A DNA stretch of 64,000 bases from Acidimicrobiales bacterium (GTDB taxonomy: Bacteria > Actinomycetota > Acidimicrobiia > Acidimicrobiales > SZUA-35). The notes below the pieces were generated by a model. The model made no database searches and was not told where the DNA came from. It saw only the letters and a list, made by a program, of their open reading frames with translations. Shown here in pieces: positions 17,620 to 26,453 of this stretch. The translations under genes were made by a program, and so were the position numbers. Within the stretch, counting starts at the first letter, position 1, and each line of letters begins with the position of its first letter. The stretch spans positions 1-64,000 of the forward strand of contig JAHDDW010000014.1 in assembly GCA_020629155.1 (NCBI GenBank). Reading direction: 5' to 3'.

Positions 17620-18060
17620 ATGAAACTAGACGCCACTGACCAACAGATACTCGACGAGCTCTCTCGTGATGGCAGAATCACAAATGTCGAACTGGCAGAC
17701 CGTGTCGCATTGTCGCCATCGGCTTGCCTTAGGCGAGTGCAAGAACTTGAACGCAGTGGAATTATTGTTGGCTACAAAGCGGAGATTGATCATAAAGCCC
17801 TTGGTATTGGTTTTGTTGCGTATCTAACTGTTCGCCTAACTGTTCATACAAAAGAAAGTCAGGGCGCATTCGAAGATACAGTGCGCAATATTGCTGAAGT
17901 TCGAGAATGTCACAATGTCACAGGCAATATTGAATATATTCTCAAAGTAGAAGTCGCTGATATAGGGGCCTATAAGCATTTTCATACAGAGATTATTGGC
18001 GCACTTCCACACGTGGCCTCACTGTCAACCTATGTTGTTTTAAACACCTCCAAAAACTAA
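17620..18060 (+). CDS. Lrp/AsnC family transcriptional regulator
   Basis: 146 aa with an N-terminal winged helix-turn-helix (DATDQQILDELSRDGRITNVELADRVALSPSACLRRVQELE) and a C-terminal RAM ligand-binding domain (residues 65-140, with VTGNIEYILKVEV). The family usually senses amino acids. The ATG at 17620 fits homologue lengths; a TTG immediately before it is not needed. Its targets are unknown; the upstream inverted repeat suggests autoregulation. It sits between the repeat element and the Fic gene. Confidence 0.9.
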   Translation: MKLDATDQQILDELSRDGRITNVELADRVALSPSACLRRVQELERSGIIVGYKAEIDHKALGIGFVAYLTVRLTVHTKESQGAFEDTVRNIAEVRECHNVTGNIEYILKVEVADIGAYKHFHTEIIGALPHVASLSTYVVLNTSKN

Positions 18061-18117
18061 TAGTGGCGCTTTGGTTTGATAGGTGAAGTTGACAAACAAG
18101 CTCAGTGTTGAAGATTC

Positions 18118-18171
18118 TCTAGCAAATTTGTTTACTTTTTCTAGCAAATAGTTTACAATTTTTCTAGCAAA
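18118..18171 (+). promoter_or_regulatory. Three TCTAGCAAA repeats before the Fic gene
   Basis: The 9-mer TCTAGCAAA occurs at 18118-18126, 18140-18148 and 18163-18171, at intervals of 22 and 23 bases (two helical turns). The intervals also share TTTAC, so each unit extends to about 20 bases. The last copy ends 5 bases before the Fic ATG. Regular spacing on one DNA face suggests cooperative repressor binding at the promoter. Confidence 0.6.
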
Positions 18172-18175
18172 CATT

Positions 18176-19666
18176 ATGGCAGATTCTTACTACGAAATAG
18201 AAGAAAAAGCGCAATCCTGGCTGCGTGATCGAGCGCCTGGCCAGCTTGTTCATAAAAAATCGGCGATTGACCCCATTATCTATCGTTATCTCAAAACCAA
18301 TGGGTTCCTTGCTGATGTGTATGCGAGCTATTTTTTTATCAAGAAAGACTCGCTAACGACAGATGAAGCTTTTAAACAAAACTATTGGACTATTGTTGGA
18401 CAATTACTAGACCAGCGTTTCGGCACGCAGGCAGCAAAACTAGGGTGGTATCTTTCAGGGCGGTACGCCTACGAATTCTTAGTCGATAGTGTTAGTGTCC
18501 CTCAAGCAGACGAACAAATTACGATACAAACTAAGGGCGCTTCCAACACGACATTAACTCTACTAGGGAAATACCCGTTAGTCGCTGTGCAAGATCGACA
18601 GTTTCACAAGAAAAAGATTGTTAGCAGGACAAACCACGACAGCCCTATCTATTTACTTAAACCAGAACTACTCCTTGTTTACTCTACCAAAACGCACTAT
18701 TTAAAGTATGAAAAACAGTTTGTTTCATACATCCAAAGTAAAGATTTCGATTTCAATTTTGTTGAAGAACACTTCAAGAAGAACCCTTCACAGACTCTTT
18801 TGGCAAGGTTTATAGGGGCTTTGCAACAAGCTGACAAAAAAATTCAAGCGCTAAAACTGAAAGAGTTGTACAAAAATTTTGGCTATACCGCCACAATCGA
18901 GAACACGTTCAATAGCGACTACGCCTTGAAAGGCCGAGCTGTTCCAAGTTATGTTTCCAGATTCAGATTGTCGATGCAAGATGCTCAAAACTATCTAGAA
19001 GCAATGGCGATCCCAGAACAGTCTGGCCCAGTGACAGCACAAGAAATAGAAGTCGTTTCTGTGTCAGAAACCTATCACAGCTTAACTATTGAAGGCTACG
19101 ACGTAACAAAAGAGATCATCCAAAAAATTCAACAACAAGATATAGTTGAAGGCGATTTGAGGAGCAAACTAGCGGCGAAAGGCTTTTTGTCTGCGCTTGC
19201 CTTCTGTAAACTTCTCGTCGGATCATCATATAACTTTAACCAAGAACTAAGCGAAGAGCTTTGGAAAAAATTGTGGGCTCCTAGCATTCATGCCTCGGAT
19301 GATGACTTGGCTATCTACAGAAACCACTTCGTTTTCCTCCAAGGATCAAGGGCTGTGCCTCCCAACCATGAGAAAATCCATTACTTGCTTGAAGAATTCT
19401 ATTCACAAGCAAATGACTTTTCTAACGGTTTCAGGCAAGCTATTTTCCTTCACTATTTCTATGTGACAATACACCCACATAGTGACGGCAACGGAAGAAT
19501 CTCAAGGTTTTTAATGAACTTGGCGTTGATAGGTGACAACTATAGCTGGTTGACTATCCCTATAGAAAAAAGAGAGGCTTATTTTAAGAGCTTGGAGCGA
19601 TCACAGCTAGAAGACGACATTAGCCATTTCGCGTCGTTCATCAATGACCAGTGGAGACAGCCTTAA
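18176..19666 (+). CDS. Fic domain protein (class II, self-inhibited)
   Basis: Fic enzymes transfer AMP or another nucleotide from NTP to hydroxyl side chains of target proteins. The 496-aa protein has the catalytic motif HPHSDGNGR (residues 433-441). An inhibitory motif SLTIEG (302-307, S-x-x-x-E-G) precedes the Fic core, as in class II Fic proteins. The first ~260 residues form a long unusual extension; its start (AQSWLRDRAPGQLVHKK, YRYLKTNGFL) might be a DNA-binding region, but this is weak. It may bind the three upstream repeats. The next gene encodes an AAA/nuclease protein. Likely acquired by transfer. Confidence 0.85.
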   Translation: MADSYYEIEEKAQSWLRDRAPGQLVHKKSAIDPIIYRYLKTNGFLADVYASYFFIKKDSLTTDEAFKQNYWTIVGQLLDQRFGTQAAKLGWYLSGRYAYEFLVDSVSVPQADEQITIQTKGASNTTLTLLGKYPLVAVQDRQFHKKKIVSRTNHDSPIYLLKPELLLVYSTKTHYLKYEKQFVSYIQSKDFDFNFVEEHFKKNPSQTLLARFIGALQQADKKIQALKLKELYKNFGYTATIENTFNSDYALKGRAVPSYVSRFRLSMQDAQNYLEAMAIPEQSGPVTAQEIEVVSVSETYHSLTIEGYDVTKEIIQKIQQQDIVEGDLRSKLAAKGFLSALAFCKLLVGSSYNFNQELSEELWKKLWAPSIHASDDDLAIYRNHFVFLQGSRAVPPNHEKIHYLLEEFYSQANDFSNGFRQAIFLHYFYVTIHPHSDGNGRISRFLMNLALIGDNYSWLTIPIEKREAYFKSLERSQLEDDISHFASFINDQWRQP

Positions 19667-19721
19667 ACACTTCCAAAAACTAGTGAAGCCGTTATAATTT
19701 TCTTATCGAAAGCAGGTCGCA

Positions 19722-21281
19722 ATGAGAACACTTCCTATTGGCATTAGCACTTTCCAAAAAATACGTGAGGAAGGCCATATCTATGTCGACAAAACAATAT
19801 ATATAGAGAAGCTACTCGCAGAAGGAGATTACTATTTCTTGTCTAGGCCTCGCAGATTCGGGAAGTCTCTTCTTGTTGACACCATACGCGAGCTTTATGA
19901 AGGCAACGAGCCGCTTTTCAAAGGCCTTCATATTCACAGCTCTTGGGATTGGGAAACGCAGCACCCAGTTCTCTCATTCTCCTTCGCACGAGGAGGAATA
20001 CAGTCTGCGGAACAGTTACATGGTCGTATCCAAGAACTTTTGCAAGCAGCAAACCAACGACTAGATCTCAATTGTGAAGCGTCGCATGATAACGGGAAAT
20101 TTTTTTCAGACATACTCGAAGCTGCACAAAAAACACATGGCCAGAAAGTTGTCGTACTCATTGACGAATATGACAAGCCTTTATTAGACAATATTACTAA
20201 CACCGAAATCGCAACGAAGATCCGCAATACGCTTGGCGCTTTCTATTCAACGATTAAGGCACAAGATGCGAACATCAAATTCGCTTTCCTCACTGGCGTT
20301 TCTAAATTCTCCAAGGTATCGATTTTTAGTGGACTAAATAATCTGCGGGATATAACGCTGAGCCCTTCCTATAGCGCGATGTGCGGCTACACCCAGCAAG
20401 AACTTGAAGAAAACTTTACTCAACACCTTGAAGGCGCAGATTTAGAAGAGGTGCGAGCGTGGTATAACGGCTATAGCTGGGAAGGCGAAAAAGTGTATAA
20501 CCCAGCAGCCATCTTAGCTTTTTTGCAGGAGGAGCAACAGTTTGCGTCGTATTGGTTCGAAACGGCAACTCCTGGTTTTCTTATCGAGCTTTTGAAGCAA
20601 CGTTACTATCACATCCCAGATTTTGAGAACCTTCGTGTTCCTCGTGAGACGCTTGGACAGTTTGAGGTAGACCATCTTGACATCGCGGCGATACTTTTCC
20701 AGACAGGCTATTTAACGATAAGTAACGTTGAGAGGCGATTCGGGAAACCTATCTATACGCTCCAGTTTCCGAATAAAGAAGTCCGCACCAGTTTCAACGA
20801 CATGGTCTTGCGAAACTATCTTATAAAAAGCCATAGAGATCCTTTGCCGTTAGCGCAAGCTCTTGAAGAGGCTGATACCAAAGCGTTGGAAGAACATTTC
20901 CGTGCGTTGTTTGCAGGTATTGCTAACGAGAACTATCGAAAAAACTCTATTGGAGACTACGAAGGGTATTACGCTTCGGTCATGTACGCCAGTTTAGCTT
21001 CTCTAGGTTTTGAGGTGCACGCCGAGGAAAGCACCAACAGAGGCAGAATAGATTTAACAGTTGCTTTAAAAAATTCCCAAGGCGTCAAGATTGTCTATAT
21101 TTTTGAGTTTAAAGCGGTTGACTCAAGTAGCGGCGATGATGCGGCTCTAGCGCAAATTAAGCAGAAAGGCTACGCTGAAAAATATCGTACTGCTGGTGCG
21201 AGGATTCTTCTCGTTGGTATTGCGTTTGATAAAACTAGCCGCTCTGTCAGTTCATTTACTGTCGAAGAAGATGCTGGCTGA
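19722..21281 (+). CDS. AAA-ATPase with C-terminal PD-(D/E)XK nuclease-like domain (DUF1703 family)
   Basis: 519 aa. The N-terminal AAA region begins LPIGISTFQKIREEGHIYVDKT, with P-loop-like RPRRFGKSLLVDTI and Walker B VVVLIDEYDKPLL, which is diagnostic of this family. The C-terminal part (about 440-500) has GRIDLTVAL...YIFEFKAV, a D...E-x-K nuclease-like arrangement. The family is widespread, is often present in many copies in Bacteroidota and other gut bacteria, and has no firm biochemical role; conflict or mobile functions have been proposed. It lies 55 bases after the Fic gene on the same strand. Confidence 0.88.
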   Translation: MRTLPIGISTFQKIREEGHIYVDKTIYIEKLLAEGDYYFLSRPRRFGKSLLVDTIRELYEGNEPLFKGLHIHSSWDWETQHPVLSFSFARGGIQSAEQLHGRIQELLQAANQRLDLNCEASHDNGKFFSDILEAAQKTHGQKVVVLIDEYDKPLLDNITNTEIATKIRNTLGAFYSTIKAQDANIKFAFLTGVSKFSKVSIFSGLNNLRDITLSPSYSAMCGYTQQELEENFTQHLEGADLEEVRAWYNGYSWEGEKVYNPAAILAFLQEEQQFASYWFETATPGFLIELLKQRYYHIPDFENLRVPRETLGQFEVDHLDIAAILFQTGYLTISNVERRFGKPIYTLQFPNKEVRTSFNDMVLRNYLIKSHRDPLPLAQALEEADTKALEEHFRALFAGIANENYRKNSIGDYEGYYASVMYASLASLGFEVHAEESTNRGRIDLTVALKNSQGVKIVYIFEFKAVDSSSGDDAALAQIKQKGYAEKYRTAGARILLVGIAFDKTSRSVSSFTVEEDAG

Positions 21282-21423
21282 CAGCGTGTCAATGTGGTTG
21301 TCTACTGTTGCGCTCTCAAGGAGAACAGCGGACTGACTGTGACGGGGCTAGCAAACCGTGACTATTGTTGCTTTATCAGATGACGGCTTTAGAATTACCA
21401 CATCGTAGATTTTTGGAGGAATA

Positions 21424-22341
21424 ATGGCAGCTGGTGGAGGCACCAAAGCAGTAGTCGCAGCGTTAGTCGGCAATTCACTTATCGCCGTCGCAAAATTTAT
21501 AGGGTTTTTGTTGACACGCTCGTCAGCGATGCTGGCCGAGGCCATCCACTCGGTTGCTGATGCAAGCAACCAGGCGTTACTTTTGCTTGGAAAAAAGTCG
21601 GCGAAAAAAGTCGCCGACAGTGAACATCAATTTGGCTACGGTCGCGAACGGTACTTCTGGAGTTTCGTAGTTGCGCTTATTTTGTTTGCGTTAGGTTCTG
21701 CCTATGCGCTTTATGAAGGTGTCGAAAAGATTCTTCACCCGCATGAGATAGAACGAGTCGGTATAGCTTTAGCTATTTTGGGTGCTGGTATCATCATCGA
21801 AGGTTTCACGCTTTGGACTGCGGTGAAAGAATCATTGCCGTTAAAAGGGTCGATGACCTGGTGGCAATTTATTCGCCGCTCGCGCACGCCAGAGCTGCCT
21901 GTTGTTTTGCTCGAAGACTTAGGTGCGCAGCTTGGTTTAATAACAGCGTTCCTCGCTATTATTATGGCCAAAGTCACAGGCAACGCCGTGTGGGACGGCA
22001 TCGGAACACTGGCGATCGGCATTTTGCTTGGTATTATCGCCGTTATTTTGATTATTGAAATGCGCAGCCTGCTTATTGGTGAAGGTGCCGACATTGACGA
22101 GATGAAAGCGATCCGTAGCGCAATAAGCGATCATAACCAGGTGACCAGCTTGATTCACTTGCGCACTCAATATTTAGGGCCTGAAGATCTGCTGGTAGCA
22201 GCGAAGGTAGCATTCGACGAGACGTTAACGGTCGAACAGCTAGCAGACGCTATCGACAGTGTCGAAGTGGCTGTGCGCGAACAAGTAGCACACGCTCGAC
22301 CAATGTATATAGAGCCAGACTTACGCCATAGCGTTTCATAG
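21424..22341 (+). CDS. Cation diffusion facilitator (CDF) family transporter
   Basis: Exports divalent metals such as Zn2+, Fe2+ or Mn2+ by proton antiport. 305 aa with six predicted membrane segments. Metal-site residues are visible in transmembrane 2 (AEAIHSVADASNQ) and transmembrane 5 (LLEDLGAQLGL); the C-terminal cytoplasmic ferredoxin-like domain covers about residues 215-305. A strong ribosome-binding site (TGGAGGAATA) precedes the ATG. The yaaA gene starts 6 bases after its stop, so the two are co-transcribed, which suggests a link between metal and peroxide stress. Confidence 0.9.
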   Translation: MAAGGGTKAVVAALVGNSLIAVAKFIGFLLTRSSAMLAEAIHSVADASNQALLLLGKKSAKKVADSEHQFGYGRERYFWSFVVALILFALGSAYALYEGVEKILHPHEIERVGIALAILGAGIIIEGFTLWTAVKESLPLKGSMTWWQFIRRSRTPELPVVLLEDLGAQLGLITAFLAIIMAKVTGNAVWDGIGTLAIGILLGIIAVILIIEMRSLLIGEGADIDEMKAIRSAISDHNQVTSLIHLRTQYLGPEDLLVAAKVAFDETLTVEQLADAIDSVEVAVREQVAHARPMYIEPDLRHSVS

Positions 22342-22347
22342 GGCAGC

Positions 22348-23133
22348 ATGTTATTTCTGCTTTCTCCTGCTAAATCGCTTGTGATGGATGGGACTGTTGC
22401 GACGCAGCAACATAGCATTGCCTCATTTCTAGATCAGTCGCAAACGCTTGTTGAAACGTTGCGAGATGTTTCTGTTGATGGGCTTGCTTCATTGATGAAT
22501 ATTTCCGATGCATTGGCGCAAGAAAATCATGAACGTTATGTGCAGTGGGAACAGCCCGTTGCTCCCGATGAAGCCACGCGTCAAGCATTGCTAGCGTTCG
22601 ACGGCGATGTCTATAAAGGCATGGAAGAGGTAGGTCTGTTTGATGAAAGCGACTATGCCTATAGCCAACAGGTGTTGCGCATTCTGTCGGGGCTCTATGG
22701 CGTATTGCGACCGCTGGACCTGATTAAGGCGTATCGCCTTGAAATGGGCACAAAGCTGACTGTGGGCGAGCACAAGAATTTGTATCAATTCTGGGGCTCA
22801 GCACTGACTGCCCAGGTGACGGCTGACCTGGAAGCAAGCAGCGGTGAACCTGTAGTCGTTAATCTAGCTTCGCAAGAATATTTTAAAGCAATCAAACGCA
22901 AAGAACTCGCTGCTTCGGTGATCTCGCCCCGCTTCCTCGACGCAAAAGAGGGCGCTGAATTCAAAGTGATCAGTTTTTTCGCGAAGCGAGCTCGTGGCGC
23001 TATGGCAGCCTGGGCAATAAAAAACCGAATCGAAAATCCAGCAGACCTGTTAGCTTTCGATGCGCTTGGCTATCACTACAGCCCAAAACACTCCGAAGAC
23101 GCTACACCTACATTTGTGAGGACGTATGAGTAG
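22348..23133 (+). CDS. yaaA: Peroxide stress protein YaaA
   Basis: YaaA (DUF328) lowers the amount of free intracellular iron during H2O2 stress and binds DNA. 261 aa, with the invariant N-terminal SPAKSL, the conserved YSQQVLRILSGLYGVLRPLDLI block, NLASQEYFKAI and the C-terminal AFDALGYHYSPKHS region. It follows the CDF exporter by 6 bases. The 3' end overlaps the convergent hypothetical gene by 26 bases. Confidence 0.94.
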   Translation: MLFLLSPAKSLVMDGTVATQQHSIASFLDQSQTLVETLRDVSVDGLASLMNISDALAQENHERYVQWEQPVAPDEATRQALLAFDGDVYKGMEEVGLFDESDYAYSQQVLRILSGLYGVLRPLDLIKAYRLEMGTKLTVGEHKNLYQFWGSALTAQVTADLEASSGEPVVVNLASQEYFKAIKRKELAASVISPRFLDAKEGAEFKVISFFAKRARGAMAAWAIKNRIENPADLLAFDALGYHYSPKHSEDATPTFVRTYE

Positions 23134-23989
23134 TAGGATGAGAGTCGCCCAACATGTGTTCTGGAGTGGTTGGTTTCCCTGCCGTGCTTGATGGGCTGTA
23201 CTTAGATGTCCAATGTCTAGAAGGATTTATTACGCTACCCCAGAGTCCTCCCACTGGAGAAATTGTCCCATCATCACCTGAGCCAGCCGCTCCACTGTTG
23301 TTTCCTCTCGTGGCTAGTTCTGGTTTATCAAGGGCAAATACTGCGTCAGGTCGTAAAGTAGTAGTTCCTTGAACAAGATTTACAGGTTTGTTCTCTACCA
23401 AGACCGAGCACGCCCCTTTTTCGTAAACGATTGAGACCTCAGAGCCGAATGAATCCTCTAACCAGAAATTCAAATAGTCAACCCCTAGCGTTTTTGCTAA
23501 CTTAGTCACCTTTTCAAGAAATTTAGCTTCTCCTAAGAAGTGATTCGAAGGAATCTCAACTGCTGCATTTGGGTCTTGTGAATTTTGCCATGTAGTAATG
23601 TTCCATCGCCAGTTTTTCTTGTTTGTGCTGATTAAGCGCCCAAAATATGCTTCGGAAGATTGTTGATGTGAATCTGATTCAAATTGGAAACCGTCGGTTT
23701 CATAGGTAGTAGTATTTTCAAGCTCTTCTTTGGAGTTGGCTTGATTCTCTCTATTGACTAGAAACCGCCTTGTCATAACAAGAGTTGGTGTAATAGCTGC
23801 CCACGTAGCTAGTAAGGTCAACTTTCCTGTAGAAGGTAGAAGGGGAGCGAGTACTGCTGCTATCGGAAGTGAAATTGCCGCTAGGCTTATCCAAACAAAT
23901 ACAGGTCTGTAGTTATCGTGAGCTTTGCCTGCCGCTTTCGATCTTTGGTTGGCCTTTCTTGCTGTAACTTGTTTCCATCCGTTCGCCAT
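23108..23989 (-). CDS. Hypothetical membrane protein with two N-terminal helices
   Basis: Not recognised. 293 aa: a basic N-terminus (KQVTARKANQRSKAAGK), a hydrophobic hairpin at about 28-72, then a soluble part with KNWRWNITTWQNSQDPNAA and FLEKVTKLAKTLGVDYLNFWLEDSFG, and a low-complexity Ser/Thr/Pro/Gly C-terminus. A TATTAT box (23996-24001, minus strand) ends 6 bases before the ATG, so it is probably leaderless, which supports it being a real gene. Its 3' end overlaps yaaA tail to tail. Confidence 0.62.
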   Translation of the reverse strand: MANGWKQVTARKANQRSKAAGKAHDNYRPVFVWISLAAISLPIAAVLAPLLPSTGKLTLLATWAAITPTLVMTRRFLVNRENQANSKEELENTTTYETDGFQFESDSHQQSSEAYFGRLISTNKKNWRWNITTWQNSQDPNAAVEIPSNHFLGEAKFLEKVTKLAKTLGVDYLNFWLEDSFGSEVSIVYEKGACSVLVENKPVNLVQGTTTLRPDAVFALDKPELATRGNNSGAAGSGDDGTISPVGGLWGSVINPSRHWTSKYSPSSTAGKPTTPEHMLGDSHPTTHTSSQM

Positions 23990-24001
23990 AGTGCAATAAT
24001 A

Positions 24002-25510
24002 CTAGGTTCTTGCAGGTAAATCCACATGGAAGACTGAACCTTGGCCTGGTTCAGAAGTTGCGCTAATCGTTCCGCCTTGGGCTGCGACCAGTTCTTTGCA
24101 AATCGCTAACCCTAAACCGCTGCCACCACTTTGACGATTGCGAGACGAATCTACTCTATAGAACCGATCAAAAACGTGAGCCAAATGTTCAGGCGCGATA
24201 CCTTCGCCAGTGTCTGAAACAAGGATCGTTACAGTCTGTGCTTGTTTGTCGATAGTCGCAGCTAAGGTGATCTGGCCGTTTACCGTATGGCGAGCAGCGT
24301 TAGCAAGCAAATTGCTGAGCACTTGTCGCAGCCGCAGCGAGTCAGCAACCACTTCAATCGTGTCAGCAACGTCGTAGCAAAACGAGACGCTCATGCCTGC
24401 AAGACGTGACTCGTACTGCGCGGCTAACGAATCTGTAACTTCGGCAAGAACAACAGGTTCAAGTGCGATCGTTAACGCCCCAGATTCTGCCAATGTGAGC
24501 ACTTGCAAATCTTCAACAAGCTGCTGCAGAACTAACGTATCTTCATGCAGCGAGTCGATAAGTTCCTGGTTGATAGGGGTCACGCCGTCTTGTGCCGATT
24601 CGATATAGCCACGAATATTGGCAAGCGGGTTGCGTAACTCGTGGGCGATGTCGCTTGTGTAACGTTTACGTCTCACGTCTTCGTCTTCAATATTGCTGGC
24701 CATAGTGTTAAACGAAGCTGTTAATGTTTGCAGCTCATCAGCCCCTGAAGGTGTCACCCGAGTCGAAAAATCTCCCTGCCCCATAGCCCGAGCAGCAGAA
24801 GAAAGGCGTTCGAGAGGGGCGACAATGCGGCGAAACGTTAACCAGGCAACGAATGCTGATATGGCCAGAACAACCAACACCACAATAAGCAGCAACGGCG
24901 CAGGCCCTTTCGAAAATAGCGAACCGTTTGTTTCGGTGGCATCGCCAAGCAGCAAGATTGCAGGCTCATCAACCGCAACTGCTGGAGAAATCAGACATTC
25001 TTCCAATAGATTGAGCGCTTCTGTGCTCTGGTCAAGTTCGTCTTGGCTCAGGTCAAAAGGCATTTGCTCCAAAGGTAGGACAGAGCAGTTCATAGCAGCT
25101 TGGTCAAGAAACACGCCATCGCCGATGCCTTCGGTCTCAAACATCTCAAAAGCAGCGAAACTAGCGCTGATAAAACGAAACGTTATGGGCGCTGCTTTTT
25201 GAAACTTGCCATCCACCTTTGGCTTAGAGTCAGCAAAAACGTCGCCTTCGATCGACGCAAGTGCTACACGCTGGTCAAAATTAGCCGCAAGCCGATCGAC
25301 AAGGTTTTGCGACTCAGTCCACGACTGATTCTGGTTAGCGTATGCTATGACCTCTTCGACAATCCGCTGCTCACTCGCCTGGTTGTTCTCAAAACTATCT
25401 TGCAAATCGTTACGTGTCACAACTTGTGTTGCCCACGCAGTCGCAGCGATAGCAACCAAAGCCACCGCAAACACAACGAATAGAAGGCGACCACGCAACG
25501 AAGAAATCAC
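24002..25510 (-). CDS. Sensor histidine kinase
   Basis: 502 aa: transmembrane 1 (about 8-28), an extracytoplasmic sensor region (30-203), transmembrane 2 (204-226), a HAMP linker (227-280), HisKA with phospho-accepting His290 in DIAHELRNPLANIRGY, and HATPase_c with NLLANAARHT, DTGEGIAPEHLAHVFDRFYRVD and GSGLGLAICKELV. It autophosphorylates and passes phosphate to the upstream-encoded response regulator, whose stop overlaps this start by 4 bases. The sensor domain is not one I recognise; it holds two cysteines (Cys142, Cys172) that might pair. Confidence 0.93.
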   Translation of the reverse strand: MISSLRGRLLFVVFAVALVAIAATAWATQVVTRNDLQDSFENNQASEQRIVEEVIAYANQNQSWTESQNLVDRLAANFDQRVALASIEGDVFADSKPKVDGKFQKAAPITFRFISASFAAFEMFETEGIGDGVFLDQAAMNCSVLPLEQMPFDLSQDELDQSTEALNLLEECLISPAVAVDEPAILLLGDATETNGSLFSKGPAPLLLIVVLVVLAISAFVAWLTFRRIVAPLERLSSAARAMGQGDFSTRVTPSGADELQTLTASFNTMASNIEDEDVRRKRYTSDIAHELRNPLANIRGYIESAQDGVTPINQELIDSLHEDTLVLQQLVEDLQVLTLAESGALTIALEPVVLAEVTDSLAAQYESRLAGMSVSFCYDVADTIEVVADSLRLRQVLSNLLANAARHTVNGQITLAATIDKQAQTVTILVSDTGEGIAPEHLAHVFDRFYRVDSSRNRQSGGSGLGLAICKELVAAQGGTISATSEPGQGSVFHVDLPART

Positions 25511-26217
25511 TGTTCGCCTTCTTCCGCAAGGCGATAGCCCACGCCGTAGACTGTTTTCAGAAACGTTGGATTTGTCGGGTCGTCTTCCAGCTTTTTGCGT
25601 ACATTAGCGACGTGCACATCAATAGTGCGATCCAGCCCATAATAGTCGTTACCAAAAGCGGCATCCATAAGTTGCCTGCGGTTAAATACTTTGCCTCGTT
25701 CAGCCGCTAAAGCTGCAAGCACCGCAAACTCTTTCGCTGTCACATCGACCGTTTCCCCATTTTTGGTGACTTTATGTGACCGCAGATTCACGTCGATCGT
25801 GCCCATTGTAAATGCGTCTGCTTGCTGTGTTGCTACGATGCCTGAGCGCCGCAACACCGTGCGGACTTTTGCGACAAGAACTCGCGGTGAATATGGCTTT
25901 GTGAGGTAATCGTCAGCACCCAAATCAAGACCTAAAAGCTGATCTTCTTCAGTGCTGCGGGCAGTAACAAAGATGATAGGAATATCCATCTCGTACCTGA
26001 TAGCCCGACAAACATCAAGCCCATCCATGTTTGGCATCATAATATCGAGAATTGCCAGCTGTGGCTGACGTTGACGAGCCAAATCTAAGGCACTGCGACC
26101 ATCATGAGTGACTAGCGTTTGAAAGCCCTCAACCGCTAAAGATCGGCGAATAAGCTCTGCCTGCTTTTTGTCGTCCTCGGCGATAAGAATTTGAGCGCTT
26201 GATGACCTAGGTGGCAT
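25507..26217 (-). CDS. OmpR/PhoB-family response regulator
   Basis: 236 aa with an N-terminal receiver domain (acidic pocket EDD at 14-16, phosphorylation site Asp58 in LAILDIMMPNMDG, conserved KPYSPRVLVAKV) and a C-terminal winged-helix DNA-binding domain (about 135-230, KEFAVLAALAAERGKVFNRRQLM, TIDVHVANVRKKL). AAGGAAAG precedes the ATG. It overlaps the kinase gene by 4 bases. The acidic secreted protein gene lies 236 bases upstream on the same strand and could be part of the regulon or signal. Confidence 0.95.
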   Translation of the reverse strand: MPPRSSSAQILIAEDDKKQAELIRRSLAVEGFQTLVTHDGRSALDLARQRQPQLAILDIMMPNMDGLDVCRAIRYEMDIPIIFVTARSTEEDQLLGLDLGADDYLTKPYSPRVLVAKVRTVLRRSGIVATQQADAFTMGTIDVNLRSHKVTKNGETVDVTAKEFAVLAALAAERGKVFNRRQLMDAAFGNDYYGLDRTIDVHVANVRKKLEDDPTNPTFLKTVYGVGYRLAEEGEQ

Positions 26218-26391
26218 GTGATGATCTTTCCTTAACGTTATTTCGGGGATATTTTTTATAGTGCATCCCCTCAGTGTTTCCGCTCTGCTCGGGACGGTAT
26301 CACGCAGATTTTAGCATTTCTCTCTGTGTCAGAGGTTCAGCATAAAAACTAAACGCCCACTAACAGATTTTACACGTCTCTAAACGTATGC

Positions 26392-26441
26392 GGCATGGAA
26401 CGCACGGCTGGGTTTAACAGCGGGCCCGATTGTTCCATGCC
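26392..26441 (-). terminator. Hairpin after the acidic repeat protein gene
   Basis: GGCATGGAAC (26392-26401) and GTTCCATGCC (26432-26441) form a perfect 10-bp stem with a 30-base loop, directly after the stop of the gene ending at 26454. There is no clear T-run. It may end that transcript before the two-component operon. Confidence 0.45.
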
Positions 26442-26453
26442 ACAGGACTAGTG

